From NCBI RefSeq assembly GCF_000003815.2, contig NC_049995.1:10344595-10408594 (forward strand): a stretch of DNA of 64,000 bases, read 5' to 3'. Source of the DNA: Branchiostoma floridae (taxonomy: Eukaryota; Chordata; Leptocardii; Amphioxiformes; Branchiostomatidae). This document shows, piece after piece, positions 22,081 through 34,040 of the stretch. Within the stretch, counting starts at the first letter, position 1. The number at the start of each line of letters is the position of its first letter. The translations under genes were made by a program, and so were the position numbers. A model generated the notes under the pieces. It was not told the DNA's origin and did not search any database. It saw nothing but the letters and a program-made list of their open reading frames with translations.

Positions 22081-25000
22081 CTATTCTTCACTTTGACGGC
22101 GCCAGAACGCTTCTGCTTTCCGCGCAAAGTCCCGGATGTCCTGAGAGAAGAGCTCGGGCACCTCCAGCGCGGCAAAGTGTCCCCCTCGCGGCATGGTGGT
22201 GTACTGCAGCAGGTTGCGCAGCCGCGAGTGGCACCAGGGCTCGGGCGTGTGGAACAACTCGTGTGGGAAATCAGCAATGGCGGACGGAATGTCAATAGGG
22301 ATGCTGGAGAAATATAAAGGGGAAAACAATGAGAAGTTTANNNNNNNNNNNNNNNNNNNNNNNNNNNNNNNNNNNNNNNNNNNNNNNNNNNNNNNNNNNN
22401 NNNNNNNNNNNNNNNNNNNNNNNNNNNNNNNNNNNNNNNNGAAGTTTATTTGCAAGTTCGTGCCCGGGGGCTAATTGCAAGTACATGGTATAAACATAAT
22501 AGATATACAAGTGACAATGGACAGTTATGAACAATATACTAATAATAGTGTTGGCTATTTCTAAACAGGTTGGATTTGACTTCTTTTTTTGGAAGCAGAG
22601 GGAGACGAAAAGCCCCACCTTTTCAAAAATTTGTGGATTCTGAGATTTCAAGAGAAAAGTGGCTTTCTATTCGTCTGTCAATGTGAGGAAGTTGGGATAA
22701 GTCATTGTCGCTTCTCTTAAAGAGTGATTTTTTCGGTTTAAATCTTGGAACGAGTTTTTTTTATATAGTATTAGGGATCAAGTTTGACGAAAAGCCTTCA
22801 AAACAAACAAACGATTTGATCAAATCTAAAATTATCAAATTTAAGTTACTTTTCACGGCGGTCGGTTGCTAGGGTATTCTTTCCCGTTTCTATGCGCGTT
22901 CGACGGAGTATCGGGTTACATGAGGTCTACTATTGGCTAACCGTAAAATATTTGAAGATAAATAAGGTGTTATGACAGTAAAAATGACTTTTAAAAAAGA
23001 TCAAATTAGCAATTTTACATACTTTGAATCTTGTCATTTGAATTTAAATAGCTATTTTGTATAGATTTTGCTTCCAAAGACGGTTATTTCCTGTTTTCAG
23101 GAAGGCCTTTAATTTGACCAAACTCTTGATAAGATGGGCCGCATGTGTCATCGAAAGTTCTCCATTTTTATATTTTTCGTCATCTATAAGTAAAATAAAA
23201 CTTTCTGTTTTTGGGATTTTTTTAATTTTAAGCAAAGTTACAGTCGAAAATATGCGTAAAAATGGCATTATTCCCACTTAATTACCGATAATTCAAAATC
23301 GGAGCCATTTTTTAAAAATCCCAAAAACAGAAATCTCGGCAAAACCGTTGCGGTCATTTTGAGCCGTCAATGAGTTAATTTGGACTCTTCTCGGTCGAAA
23401 TCTTAAACGATGTTTGCACGCATGTCATGCCGCATGGATAGCGGGATGGTGTAATTGATACCGGTGTTAACAATACTAACAATGCACAAGGTCACCAACA
23501 AAAAAACGCCAGTAACTTTGTTACATATTACAGAACCCCAAAAAAGTGACAGCGTAGATATACTTTCCAGAAAATTGTTTATATTGGTGGAAAACTATAT
23601 TTTTTGCCTGATTCAAGGTAGTTGGAGGAAAAGGGGCCAGAAAGCACTGTTTTACCCGCAATGACCGCAGATAACCTAAATAGAACACGGGTTCGGTTCG
23701 AATTACGGCAGATGGAACATCATGGAAGAACGTTCGAATTCGGCTGGACATGGGAGGTTTTGAGCCCGAATTTGACCACCGTGTTTACTTTATATCCCCG
23801 TTTACGAAAATATAGGATAGGGGGAAAACAAGTATTTCCAGCTTACATTTTTATGCTTTTATTCAGAACAGCGTTTTTACCTTGTCGTAGAAGTTACGAA
23901 AAGGCTAAGGAAATCGTTTGTGTGACTAATAGAAATGTAATACTTGCAGTTACTTGGCTATGCGTGATTCACCATGTTGGATGGTTAAACCAACTAACAT
24001 GGCGGCTGTGACGTCACGTGCAATCACCAAAGGTCAATTGACATGTAAAAATAACTTGTTTAAAAGTCCATCATCCTTACGTGACGATGATGTAACTCAT
24101 GTGCTGTTATCGGTGATGTTCGCAATTCTAAATGTAGGGTAGATTGGAATTGTAGTATTCTTGTTTGATAGCTTCTGCCATACATTGTACCATGTACGGT
24201 TGTCGAGCAATAAATAAAGGTCTTTCAATGAGCTAGTTCAGAATTCCTATAGTACGCATGTGTGGCGATAGGAATGGTGGGCGATATGTCAAAGGTGAAT
24301 TCGAAGATCCCTGACTTGTAAACAGTTCTCGCTTCGACCATTGTTTCGATTTGCATAACAATACAGGCGTTTTGTTTATGTCTTAGGGGCCTTGACCTTT
24401 GACATATTACCCAGAATTCTTGTCGACGCGCATGCTTACACGGAAGTAAAAACAATCATGTAGAAAGAGATACTCTCCAAGCAGAGGTTAGGCTCCGGCT
24501 GTTTTTAACGTTTTGTTCCCGTTTTTTTCGGGCTTTCTATTTTGTATTTTATCTTGCTGTGTCCAAACCTAACTGGCTGGCGTACTTCAAGAAAAATGAC
24601 AAAATAGAAAGCCCGATAAAAACGACTAAAAAAACCTTACAAAAACAGCCGGAGCCTTACCTCTGCTTGGAGAGTTGGAAGAGACACATAAAGTCTATTG
24701 GAGATCGAAATAAACAAACAAACAAACAAACAAACAGACAAACATACGAGTGGGCAGCGGAAATGATGGGGAACTTCCTGTCGCTGATGGTCTCCCTGTA
24801 GAGCCGAAGAGTGGAGACCACGGTCTCGGATACCCAGTATATCATCACATTCGTCAGGAGCTCGTCCTATGGAGCATAATCAAATATTTAAGAATACTAT
24901 ATTAAAACAACTACAGCCTTTACACTGTCCTGTTACCAGGACTAGCTAGACTTATTCAAATACTTGATGTCATGCACGAACGATCTTGCGATTAACGCAA

Positions 25001-28000
25001 TATGTAAATATATCTCCATGTGTTTCAAAAAGAGAGAAGAACATGTTAGATGCAGCCATTAGCGATAGTATAATACCTGTTGTGACACATAGTGTCTTAG
25101 TTCTCTTTCCATCTAGCCTAGTTTAAAATCACTGTATAAGTATAGTTCTGCCTTTGCATCCATAAGACCATGTGGTCCTTCTGTGCATTTAGCACTCGGG
25201 CGAGGTGAGGTGAGATAAGTATGCAATAAAAGATTATTATTATTAATAATAATAGCCTCCGGCTAGCTGGGAAGCCTTGGCTGTAAAAGCCTGTAATAGT
25301 ATTTCTTTCTATACATCCAAATAAGTCAAACCAAATCAACCTATCCGCCTTCTTGGTTTCAAGATTCAATTTGTTCTCTAAGTTGTCTAAGGCTTTCATG
25401 GCTTAACAAAAGGGAGCGTCTTTATCGTATACGCATATGGAAAATAATTCCTTATCGTAAGGAATATCAAAGTGGCGATATTGTTGACATCATGCATCTT
25501 AAAACGATTGAAAGACTGAGTGATTCTTGTGTTTCATACATTTACATCAATTTTGTAGAGCGCAGGCAAACGCAATCCTTAGGTCGGTTGAACGGTGCCT
25601 GAAATTGAATATTGCAAGCAGAAATGTTGGACCAAAATAAATTCTTTCACTTCCTAATATTCATGATAATGATAATATTCTTAGTAATTACAAGAGACAT
25701 GTACAAACTGATACAATGACGTAAAGAACTTTAGCTTGTTGATTCATCTGATGTTTTGAACCTTACTTTGGTGAAGTGTTTCTCCAACCCTCCGTCTGGT
25801 AAGTGTGCGAATGTCGGGTTAGTCCAGGAGGAATACTTCTCTAGAAGGAGAGCGGCCATTCCTACAGGGGAGTCAACTATACCGTGTCCTGGAAAACATC
25901 GAATATTGTAGTAACAGAAACAATACTAGCAGTAATCTAGTCGTTACAGGGATGTGTGGCCCTAGGGCGTAGGCAGTAGATATGCGCGCCGCCATATACG
26001 CAGTATGTTGTGAGAAGAACCCACGAGTGGATCACGGCTTCTTGTTGTAATACCGGGTACCGGGTTCATTTTAAGTCCGACTTAAATTCAACCCGGTGCC
26101 CGGCCGGGCCCAATAATACCCCGGGAGCTGCATGCAAGGTACCCCACGGGGCCACGTAGAGGTATCAAACAATAGCCCGTGAGCTACCCGACAAGGCCCC
26201 TTTTTGGTGACGCCTCATGGGCGAGCCTAACAGTATAGTGTGCGCCTTGTCAAGAATTCCCAGAGTTGTACAGGCATGTCAGGAATTTATTTTCCGCGCG
26301 TTAATGACGATGGAAAATTCAATAAGCTGTGTTTGTTGTTGGATGTGATATCAAGGACACTCGCCACACACAGGAGACCGTTGTTACTTGACAGCAGTGC
26401 CCTATAAAGATTAATCGTGTTAAACATCATTTATAAACACAGCCGAGCCATATGATAAAAGGCGAATACTAAAACACACCGACAACAGCAAATTTACAAT
26501 CTAATACATATAAACCATACCTTCGTCGCCATGGCCATGCATTTTTATTGTCACACTTTTTGCAACTGGGACCTAAGCCTTCGTGAGCTTACCACATGTG
26601 CACAACGGTGCCTGTCTTACCTATGGTGTGTGGTCGGGTGGCCTGAATGTGGAGGTAGCCGGTCTCTGACAGGATCCACAGGAAACGGTCCCACAGCGGA
26701 TACACCTGGGAACGAGAGAATATGCACTCACGTGACTATGCCGTACTTTTGTGTCCACCATGTTGGTGGGTTAAATTTATAGTTAATTTGTGAAAACGCA
26801 AGATGAACATAAATGTCTAAAGTGAGGTGATCTACTTAATCAACTAATTAGCATATTTCCGTCATTTTAAAAAAAAGTAAAATCTAGGACGAAGTGCACT
26901 TCATCTTTTACGGTGTTTGAGGTTAAAGATTTACTTTGTTCCGAAGGAGTCCGGTTATATGACTTTCTGATTCAATTCCCTGTTTGTTGTGGCTGATGTT
27001 TTGTTGGCAATGGTAGTTTTGTGTCTTATCTTACAGTTGTGACTTTCATACATTATTCTTTAATGTTTGTAGTAGAGTCAATTCCAAGTCACCAAGATGG
27101 TTTTGAAATAATATTTGTAATAAGTTTGAACTATTTTGAGTAAAAAACATTTCAGTCACTAAAGTTCGAAATTGTTCAAACATTTCAAAATGAAACTTTA
27201 AACATGTTTGAACCTTTTTATATTTGTTGGAACATTTGGGAAAGTAATGATATAATTATCTCTTTATTTAGAACAATTTTCAAACATCTATGTGTTTTTG
27301 TTATTGTTCCAACATGTTCCAACATTTTGTGTCATTTTTTCCCTCCATAAAAACTTTTATTGCCCCCATAAACAAAGCTGCTAAGCTTGGTCCTTTGTTT
27401 GGCTCTTGTATTTTTAGATTTTCACTGGTGAGTCTTTTGTGAGAAGGTGGCAGACAGACATAATTTCCTACACTTGGCAGGGATGTGTGAATTGCCCTCT
27501 TCCCAGCCCACTGACCCAGTTTCATCATATTGTTTCTATGTTCGAACATGTGATCACAAATGATGCATCTATGTTCGAACAGTTTAGAAACTAACGGAAA
27601 TAATGTATTTGATGTTAGAATTCTTTCTAACATGTTTGAATACTATAGAAATATTTAGAATGTCACATAGATGTTATAAATAGTTCTAAACAGTTACTTA
27701 TCACAATTAGATTGTCACAAAGATTTCCAAAATGTTAGAACAAAAGGCAAGAAACACCCTCTCGGTAATATGGAATTGACTCTAGCAGTTTAATTTGTAC
27801 GTATACTTTCCGAGATGGCAATTTGTGCCTTTGTAATCGCTATGAATGTTTAATAGAATGTTATGAAAATAGACATCCCTAAGATATCTGCAGAGCCTGT
27901 TTTGTAATGTTTGAGTCCATTACCAGCAAAAACATAATCACACTCCTATCATATGACTCTGTGCACTTATTTGAGGGCGGTTGTACAACTTGACAATGTA

Positions 28001-29094
28001 CGAAGTGCAAAGGTAGGAGTAATGTGAGGTGATTATTTAACCGTGTCACAAAACTGCACGGGTGCATGGAGTTCATAGTCAAGAGTGATGCAACCTAAGC
28101 CTCATATGACACGAGCTTTCGTGCAATATAGGGTTAATGACCTGCCCTGCCCTGGTGTGTTTACGTTGCCATACGGCATGGCCAGTTCCTATAAGCACCG
28201 AATAAACCACCCTGTGAGCGAAGCGAACGTCATCTGGCTATATGACAATGTACATGATAATGTGTTTGTTTTTTTACTAATTTCTTAAATTACATATTCC
28301 GTCATTTCTGGTTCTTACTTATCTGTTTGTACATGTCTCTTTCTTCTTTTCTTCTTTCGTTTTGAGGCTACCAACTTCAACTTGCTGAAGACCTTTGTAG
28401 CCTATATACTCATTTTTCACTTGATTGAAGTGAGGAAAGTCGTGTTAAGTGCCTTTTCCAAGGGCACAAGATCACTGACACGGCGGGGTTCGAAATCAGG
28501 ACCTTCTTGGCCTGAGTCAAACGTGCTGCCGATTGCGCCACACGGTCCCTTTTTACGTTTATCAATTCTGATAAATTATGAGAAAAAAGTGTGTTGAAAA
28601 ATGACCTTGTTGTAGTCGGCTTGAGACAGTCCAGCCAGGGAAGGGAAGACACTACCGACAAGCAGTTTGATGAGGAAGCTCGTCTCCGTATTTCCGGTGT
28701 ACATGTTGAGATGAAGCCCGCGAACTACCCTGTAAGAAATAATCTATCATTTGGATAGAAAGGTATCAAGTATTCCAAGTGCATTGGTATATAGATGACT
28801 GTATAAAGCATGAAATGTATGTGGTAAGTGTTAGATTCTACCAGCAGGCTTCCCAGATCTTAGATCAAATAGTAGGAATTGGACACATAGAATCAGTAGT
28901 ACGTTATGGGAGTCGGCCGACCATAGGATACGACCCGTATCTAAGTATTTATTGCTATGGGGAGTATCAAATATTCTCAGGAAAAGAAGGGTGGTCTTAA
29001 AGATAAGGATAATCCTGGGATTGATCAGAGGGTCTAAAGTTATGTATTATGCTGACGACAACTACCAGGAAACACATAAAAGTACAGACAGACA

Positions 29095-29127
<33 letters not shown>

Positions 29128-29168
29128 GCAGACACACACACATACACAAACAGACAAACACACGGACG

Positions 29169-29213
<45 letters not shown>

Positions 29214-31256
29214 ATACACACACGGACACAATCTGACACACACACGGACACACAGACACACACACACACACTGACCCTCCACCCAATGTCAGCAGGATCC
29301 ATCTCACTGCACTTCTTATGATAAGAATAGCTTAGCCTCCTATTGTAATAGGCCATTGAAGTTTGGTTCCGAGTTAATTTCAAGTAGGGGGCGTAAATGT
29401 GCACGTGAGGGAGTTGAGAGTGTCCGCGAGCAGGTCATTTCTGTCACATATTTGCTAGAGAAAGTCCACTGTCCTTGAATAGTCATAGATTACGTGAACA
29501 GGACATGTACAATGACTACCTTAGGACTTCATTCAATGACACATACCCACGTCTTACAAGCGTCATTTTGGTGGGTAACACACGTGATGAAGACGGACAA
29601 AAAGATATACATGGACAATGGTCCAAACTACACAAGAAAGAGAGACAGTGAGTTAGAGGTAGGGAGGGAGGGAGGGAGGGAGAGAGGGAGGGAAATGGAG
29701 GATGAGAGCAAATGAGAAAGCTGCCTAGGCAGACCCGTGTAATGAGTTGTATCATTGTCAATCAAGAAAGAAAGAAAGAAAGAAAGAAAGAAAAAAAAAA
29801 GAAAGAAAGAAAGAAAGAAGGAGGGAAGGAGGGAGAGAGATATAGAGAGAAAGACGTAGAGGGGAAGGAGAAATAGGGAGGGGGACATAATAAGGGAGAA
29901 AGAGGGACATACGCGAAACCATATACCCACTTTGGATTGAGCATGGCCATGACAGAGACGATGACACTACCGTGGTCCCCACCCTGCACATAGTAACCAT
30001 CGAACCCCAGTCTTTCCATCAGCTTAAGGTAGAGCACAGCGGTGGCGGAGTCTTCCAATCCTGTGGACAAAGTTAGAGAAACAAGACGTTGTCATTTTCA
30101 AGGAAAGGAAAGTGATCTCGATCCAGTTCTGTAGAGCTTGTCTTTCACTTGTCGTGACAGTTAAATGTAGTAGGGTTAGATTCTAGGTGTATTTCACAGA
30201 GGAGGATATAGAACCATCTCAGCGTTCTTTGCATTACACATTCCACAATACATTTCCCAGGTTCCTGACTGTGATCAACAATAAGTATATAGAATTGTTG
30301 TGTTAGATTGAACAGTGTAGCAACTGATACAGTTTTAGATCGGGGGCCGATACCGACTGTCAAGCACCTTTGACCCTTTACTGACGTCACACTTCCGTTC
30401 CGGAAGTGCGACTTAGGTTTTAGGTCATTACAACTTGAGAAGGATCAGAGGACTGATCGAAAGCTTGTTGGTAAGCGCTTTATTTTGTGTACGGATATAA
30501 AGTCTTAAAAATTGTATTATTCAGTTTTAGATCAGTAAATGTTATTTTCTTAAATGGCCAAATTCACCCCCCCCCCCCCCCACACACACACATACGCATA
30601 CATTTTCTTTTCTGAAAAAGATTCCACACACATTCTGACTCACCCGGCTTGTTGGCTGGTTGAGAAAATCCAAACCCAGGGATGGATGGGACGATAACCT
30701 CAAAAAAGTCCTCCTCGGTGCCTCCATGTGCCAAGGGGTCCGTTAGTATCGGAAAGACCTTGTAGAATTCGAAGAAAGACCCTGGCCAACCATGAGCCAA
30801 TAGAAGAGGCTTTGCATTCTGGCCCGGCTTTAGCTTCGGCTTCACGTGGAGAAAATGCAACTCCAATCCATCTATCGTCGTTTTGTAGTGATCGAAACTG
30901 TTCACTAGAGCTTCTTGTTTGCGCCAGTCGAAGTCGTCCCTCCAGTACTTGACCAGTTCCTTCATGTAGTCCAGTCCGAAGCCATACTCCCACTGAACGC
31001 CGTGAAAGCTGTCCGGAAAGCGTGTCCTTTCTAAACGATGTTTGAGGTCGCCAAGGACGTCGTCTGACACGTTGAGGACGAACTTTCGTACGGTTGTGTC
31101 CTCTTTGGTCGGTCTCTCCCCCTCCCCCCAATACACATCCTCTATCTGTGGTACTTCTAAGGGCTGATTAAGAACGTTATTGAGAATAAATGCCACAACA
31201 ATTGCACTTACTATGACAACAACCCCGAACGATGTTTTATACGACATCTTGGACAT
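22081..31256 (-). CDS. EPHX1-like: EH-A: microsomal epoxide hydrolase-like (EPHX1 family)
   Basis: Seven exons join in frame: 31256-30644, 30060-29931, 28729-28606, 26705-26621, 25888-25767, 24866-24748 and 22303-22081 (471 aa; human EPHX1 is 455). The family hydrolyses xenobiotic and lipid epoxides to diols at the ER membrane. Visible are an N-terminal membrane segment (residues about 9-25), the EHN region, the oxyanion-hole motif HGWPG (155-159), nucleophile Asp233 in QGGDHGS, Tyr306 and Tyr381 (presumed epoxide-activating tyrosines), Glu413 in FPHELFH and His440 in RGGHF. The Trp that follows the nucleophile in EH-B, EH-C and most family members is His234 here. ATG at 31256 was chosen as the first in the open frame; ATG 31247 is equally possible. 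Introns hold several repeats and a 100-N gap (22341-22440) 38 bp from the last acceptor. EH-A is more diverged than EH-B and EH-C are from each other. It is a probable active enzyme, but the His234 change makes activity less certain. Confidence 0.93.
22341..22440. other. Assembly gap (100 N) flanked by the same 8 bases
   Basis: One hundred Ns lie in the last intron of EH-A. The bases before the gap end GAAGTTTA and those after it begin GAAGTTTA, so the two contigs may simply overlap. Exactly 100 Ns is a common placeholder for a gap of unknown size. Confidence 0.98.
24240..24435. mobile_element. Palindromic MITE, family 2 copy 2
   Basis: Inverted arms: AGAATTCC...ATATGTCAAAGGTGAAT at the left and CTTTGACATATTACCCAGAATTCT at the right, with GTACGCATG/GCGCATGC inside and outside. 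It is related to 15534-15730. It lies downstream of the EH-A exon at 24748 on the minus strand. Confidence 0.6.
24471..24675. mobile_element. Hairpin MITE (Mutator-like?), copy 2
   Basis: This is a close relative of 3629-3830: it starts TACTCTCCAAGCAGAGGTTA, ends GCTTGGAGAGT and has long inverted arms with a CAAACCTAAC loop. The flanks AGAAAGAGA and TGGAAGAGA match at 7 of 9 positions, a decayed 9-bp target duplication. It sits in the last intron of EH-A. Confidence 0.8.
24714..24740 (+). repeat. (AAAC)n microsatellite next to an EH-A donor
   Basis: A short AAAC repeat (about 24714-24740) lies immediately downstream of the EH-A exon-6 donor on the minus strand, where it reads as (GTTT)n. An open frame through it continues the exon-6 reading as VCLFVCLF, which is read-through and not protein. 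Confidence 0.7.
27075..27782. mobile_element. Tc1/mariner-like non-autonomous element with AT palindromes
   Basis: The ends are GAGTCAATTCCA and its reverse complement TGGAATTGACTC, each flanked outside by TA. The 708-bp interior is full of short palindromic motifs such as GTTCGAACATGT and AACATGTTTGAA. An open frame on the minus strand (27633-27301, 110 residues) has no recognisable motif and no catalytic triad. TA flanks suggest the Tc1/mariner group, but the interior is unlike a degraded transposase. It lies in intron 3 of EH-A. Confidence 0.7.
28420..28556 (-). repeat. tRNA-derived SINE
   Basis: On the minus strand the sequence begins GGGACCGTGTGGCGCAATCG (A-box-like). A B-box-like TTTCGAACCCCG follows, then a conserved-looking body with TTGTGCCCTTGG and GGCACTTAACACGAC. 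This head-plus-body organisation is that of a tRNA-derived SINE. It lies in intron 3 of EH-A, between the exon at 28606 and the mariner-like element. Confidence 0.7.
29090..29275 (+). repeat. (CA)n microsatellite, compound
   Basis: An interrupted CA/CACG dinucleotide tract occupies an EH-A intron. Six open frames cross it on both strands and encode only HTHT, VCVC or similar; none is a gene. Confidence 0.95.
29655..29880 (+). repeat. Purine-rich (GGGA)n/(GAAA)n tract
   Basis: A polypurine stretch of GGGA, GAAA and GGAAG repeats ends about 50 bp beyond the EH-A exon-2 donor (minus strand), where it reads as a long polypyrimidine run. Such tracts can mimic acceptor polypyrimidine tracts and can form triplex DNA. 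Confidence 0.9.
30310..30540 (+). repeat. Dispersed repeat with ETS/CRE/DR1-like sites, copy 2
   Basis: In EH-A intron 1 this carries CACCTTTGACCC (30365-30376), TGACGTCA (30382-30389), ACTTCCG beside it and CCGGAAGTG a few bases on. The remainder, GATCGAAAGCTTGTTGGTAAGC onward, matches copy 3 at 35244 and, inverted, copy 1 at 16620. Confidence 0.75.
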
Positions 31257-34003
31257 ATAAGACCTCACGTCAGAATGACAAAGCTTTTATGTGCGTTCAT
31301 TCACGTAAGTGCACATAACCTAATATTTAATTAAGATATCAGTGTTGACCAAGTATTGGCAAATCAGAGAGGTAAACGACGAATTACGCGTGACACGCCT
31401 TTACACTTTGAGCTATAGTAGATATCGTGTTTACTTTGTTAGATTGCCAAACAGACCGGGAGTGCTAATACCTTATTCTCAGTAGCGAACAATTCAAACA
31501 CACAAACTCATATGCACACAGGTGTCATTCGCCGATAAGTGCCAATGTTTTCTAAGTGTTAGCAATTTCTTTTATGATAGGACCAGTATCATTTTCAAAA
31601 CCATTCGTGACAACGATCTTATGACCTGTTGTTAAGCTGAACGGTATATACATGCTTTCTTGACAATTATCTATTACTCAATGTTTTCTTGGCGTATGGT
31701 ATAGGAATAGGACGTCCGATATTTTTTCAAGGCCGTAGGGGCATTGGGTGGTTATCCACTAAATACAGGTGTCCACTAGGGCTGGGTACCGGTACGGTGT
31801 ACCGGTACAAAACCGGTTTTTCTTATTGTACCGGTCCAGAAAAACCGGACCTGAAAAAAATCGTTAGACCGGATGTTGGACCTATTGGAAAATAAACATA
31901 TTATATGAACAGGCATTCACACGTTTGGGGGCTTACCGGTCGGGGAAAATAACAAGAGCGAAGTAGGGTAGAGTCTATAGTCATTTCTACCAAGTTTTGC
32001 AGTCAATCGTACAAAGGCAGTCAGCTTTGTAGGATTTCAAAACGCCAGTGGGAGGCAATATTTCACAAAACACATTTCTTTGTAACGAAATGGACTAGTG
32101 TTTTGAGTATCGTCCATTCACAAGTTTTCAACTATTGAATCAGGTTCAGGTCCAGACCTGGACCTGATCCTCTGGACCTTAACCACCTTATTCACATACC
32201 CAACATCATCACGATCCATGCAGAGTTTCTAAAGTTATACTGACTGCAAGTATCCCGAAACACACTCAGACAGACAGACACACACACACTGACACACACA
32301 CACACAAACAAACACACACGCCAAAAACTATACCTCCGTGAAAAGAAAGACAACGTGTTTACCGATTAGCGCCACCTACCGACACGAGCCGTAAATTGCA
32401 GTCTTAGTTTGCTGATTACATCTAAATGCGAAAGTAACTTTTTCCTAACAAATGCGTAATAGTTGCGCTGCCATGCATTCCTTTGCTTAGCATACACTCA
32501 ACCTTATCAAATCCAATGGCTTTAATGTTAGGATAGAGATTGAAATATACTTGGATTTTAAGGGTAGACCTAATTTTATTCACTGACGTTGATTAGATAC
32601 AAATCGTTGTCAAATTTATTATCTAACAATATCCAGGATGGACAAAACACTTAATTTTCAAATCATGTCTAACAAATATAAAGAAAACACAGGAATCATT
32701 TAAAACTATTAGCAAAATATCATTGAAAAATCTTACAACTTTGGATTAATTGTATTCAATCAACTTTACAAGGGAAACATCTACTTATTACATTACTATA
32801 GTCTTGTATGTGAGAATATTATTTACGGCGATCCCGTATGATAATCAATACAATACCTGAGTCTACATCGGAATGCCTGATATAATTTCTTTATTAATAT
32901 TTGCATCTTTTCTCTTTCATACTAGACATATTGAATGCTCTATCTACTATCGGTGTACAAGCGAGCTACAAAATTGACTTTGAATTTTTCGTAAGACACA
33001 CTATTGCTAGTGGTGCCAGACTTTGCTACTCTCCAAGCAGAGGTTGAGTCGTGTAGATATGGTAGTAGTCGGAAAAATTACACCGGCGCTCCTCTTAAGA
33101 GTAAGACTTTACTACACCTTTAATTTGTTGACTGTTTCTCCAGATTAAACATTGACTGGGAACTATAGTTATAATGATATGGCTCCATTAAACAAACAAA
33201 ATAAGCTAAAAAAAACAGCTCTCGCGAGATCGAGACTAGGACATTCTCCGTGATCAAGATGGACTGTCAGCCGTCGAAAATTTGGAGGCACCTTTAAAAA
33301 CAGCCCTTGCTTGAAGAAAATTCGAACTAACTGTATTCATACATGACTGATGAACCTCTTCAACGAACTACAAAAAATAGCACTTTGCTTCTGCTTGAAA
33401 AAAAAATACACAAATACAGTCGCCTACAAGTACAACGAATTTGGACCTTCTTGACAGAAAAAAAAGCACTTTCACTTTACTTTTCTTCGAAAAAATATTA
33501 AGATGCACAAAAAACAAACATCGCCTATAAGCTTGAGGATGTATGAAGACTTTCGACCTTTTTAAAGAAGGTTCGGATGCCTGAGGTAAGTGGTATACAA
33601 CTTTGATTTTATTTACTGTTTTTCCAGGTTAAACATTGAATGTGTTATAATGATTGTCCATAAAAAACACTTTGTTTGAAAACGAAAATACACAAACATG
33701 GTCGCCTATACGCACAATGACTTTGGACCTTCTTGCCAAAAAAGCACTTTACTTTTGTTTGAAAAAAAAATGCAAAAATCGTCTATAAGCTTTTGGATTT
33801 ATGAAGACTTTCGTCCTTCTTGAACAAAAAAAGCGCTTTGTCATTGTTTGGAAAAAAAAAAGATGCAAAAAAAACAACAAACAAAATATTGCCCATTAGC
33901 TTTTGGATGTATAAAAACTTTCGACCTTCTTGACAAAAAAAGACACTTTGCTTTTGTGTAAAAAAAAGATGCAAAAACTAAACAAAGCGAAAAACATTGC
34001 CTA
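31257..34003. other. EH-A / EH-B spacer with repeats
   Basis: No supported gene. About 31770-32200 belongs to a repeat family rich in ACCGGT and GGTCCGGACC motifs (relatives at 35880-36320 and 44817-45168). About 32265-32310 is a short CA tract. About 33029-33050 is a lone arm of the CTCTCCAAGCAGAGGTT MITE. From 33420 to 34003 lies a degenerate array derived from the end of EH-B (separate entry). The EH-A promoter is presumably just 5' of 31256 (minus strand), but no TATA box stands out. Confidence 0.6.
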
Positions 34004-34040
34004 TTAGCTTTTGGATGTGGGAAGACTTTCGACCTTCTTG
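33420..34040. repeat. Tandem array derived from the 3' end of EH-B
   Basis: The last codons of EH-B read, on the plus strand, GCTTTTGGATGTGGGAAGAC followed by TTTCGACCTTCTTGG. Related units start at 33531, 33789 and 33899 (spacing about 108-110 bp for the last intervals). More diverged ones lie at about 33425 and 33705. The unit at 33531 also keeps the preceding exon sequence (GAAGGTTCGGATGCC against GAAGGCTCGGATGTCC in the gene). The array therefore contains copies of coding sequence placed downstream of the stop. Confidence 0.75.

Noticed and set aside
23622..24011. 129-codon plus-strand frame
   Set aside because: Lies in the last intron of EH-A on the opposite strand, with no recognisable motif.
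28952..29404. Several long frames across the CA microsatellite
   Set aside because: They encode only HTHTHT or VCVCVC on both strands, as any CA repeat does.
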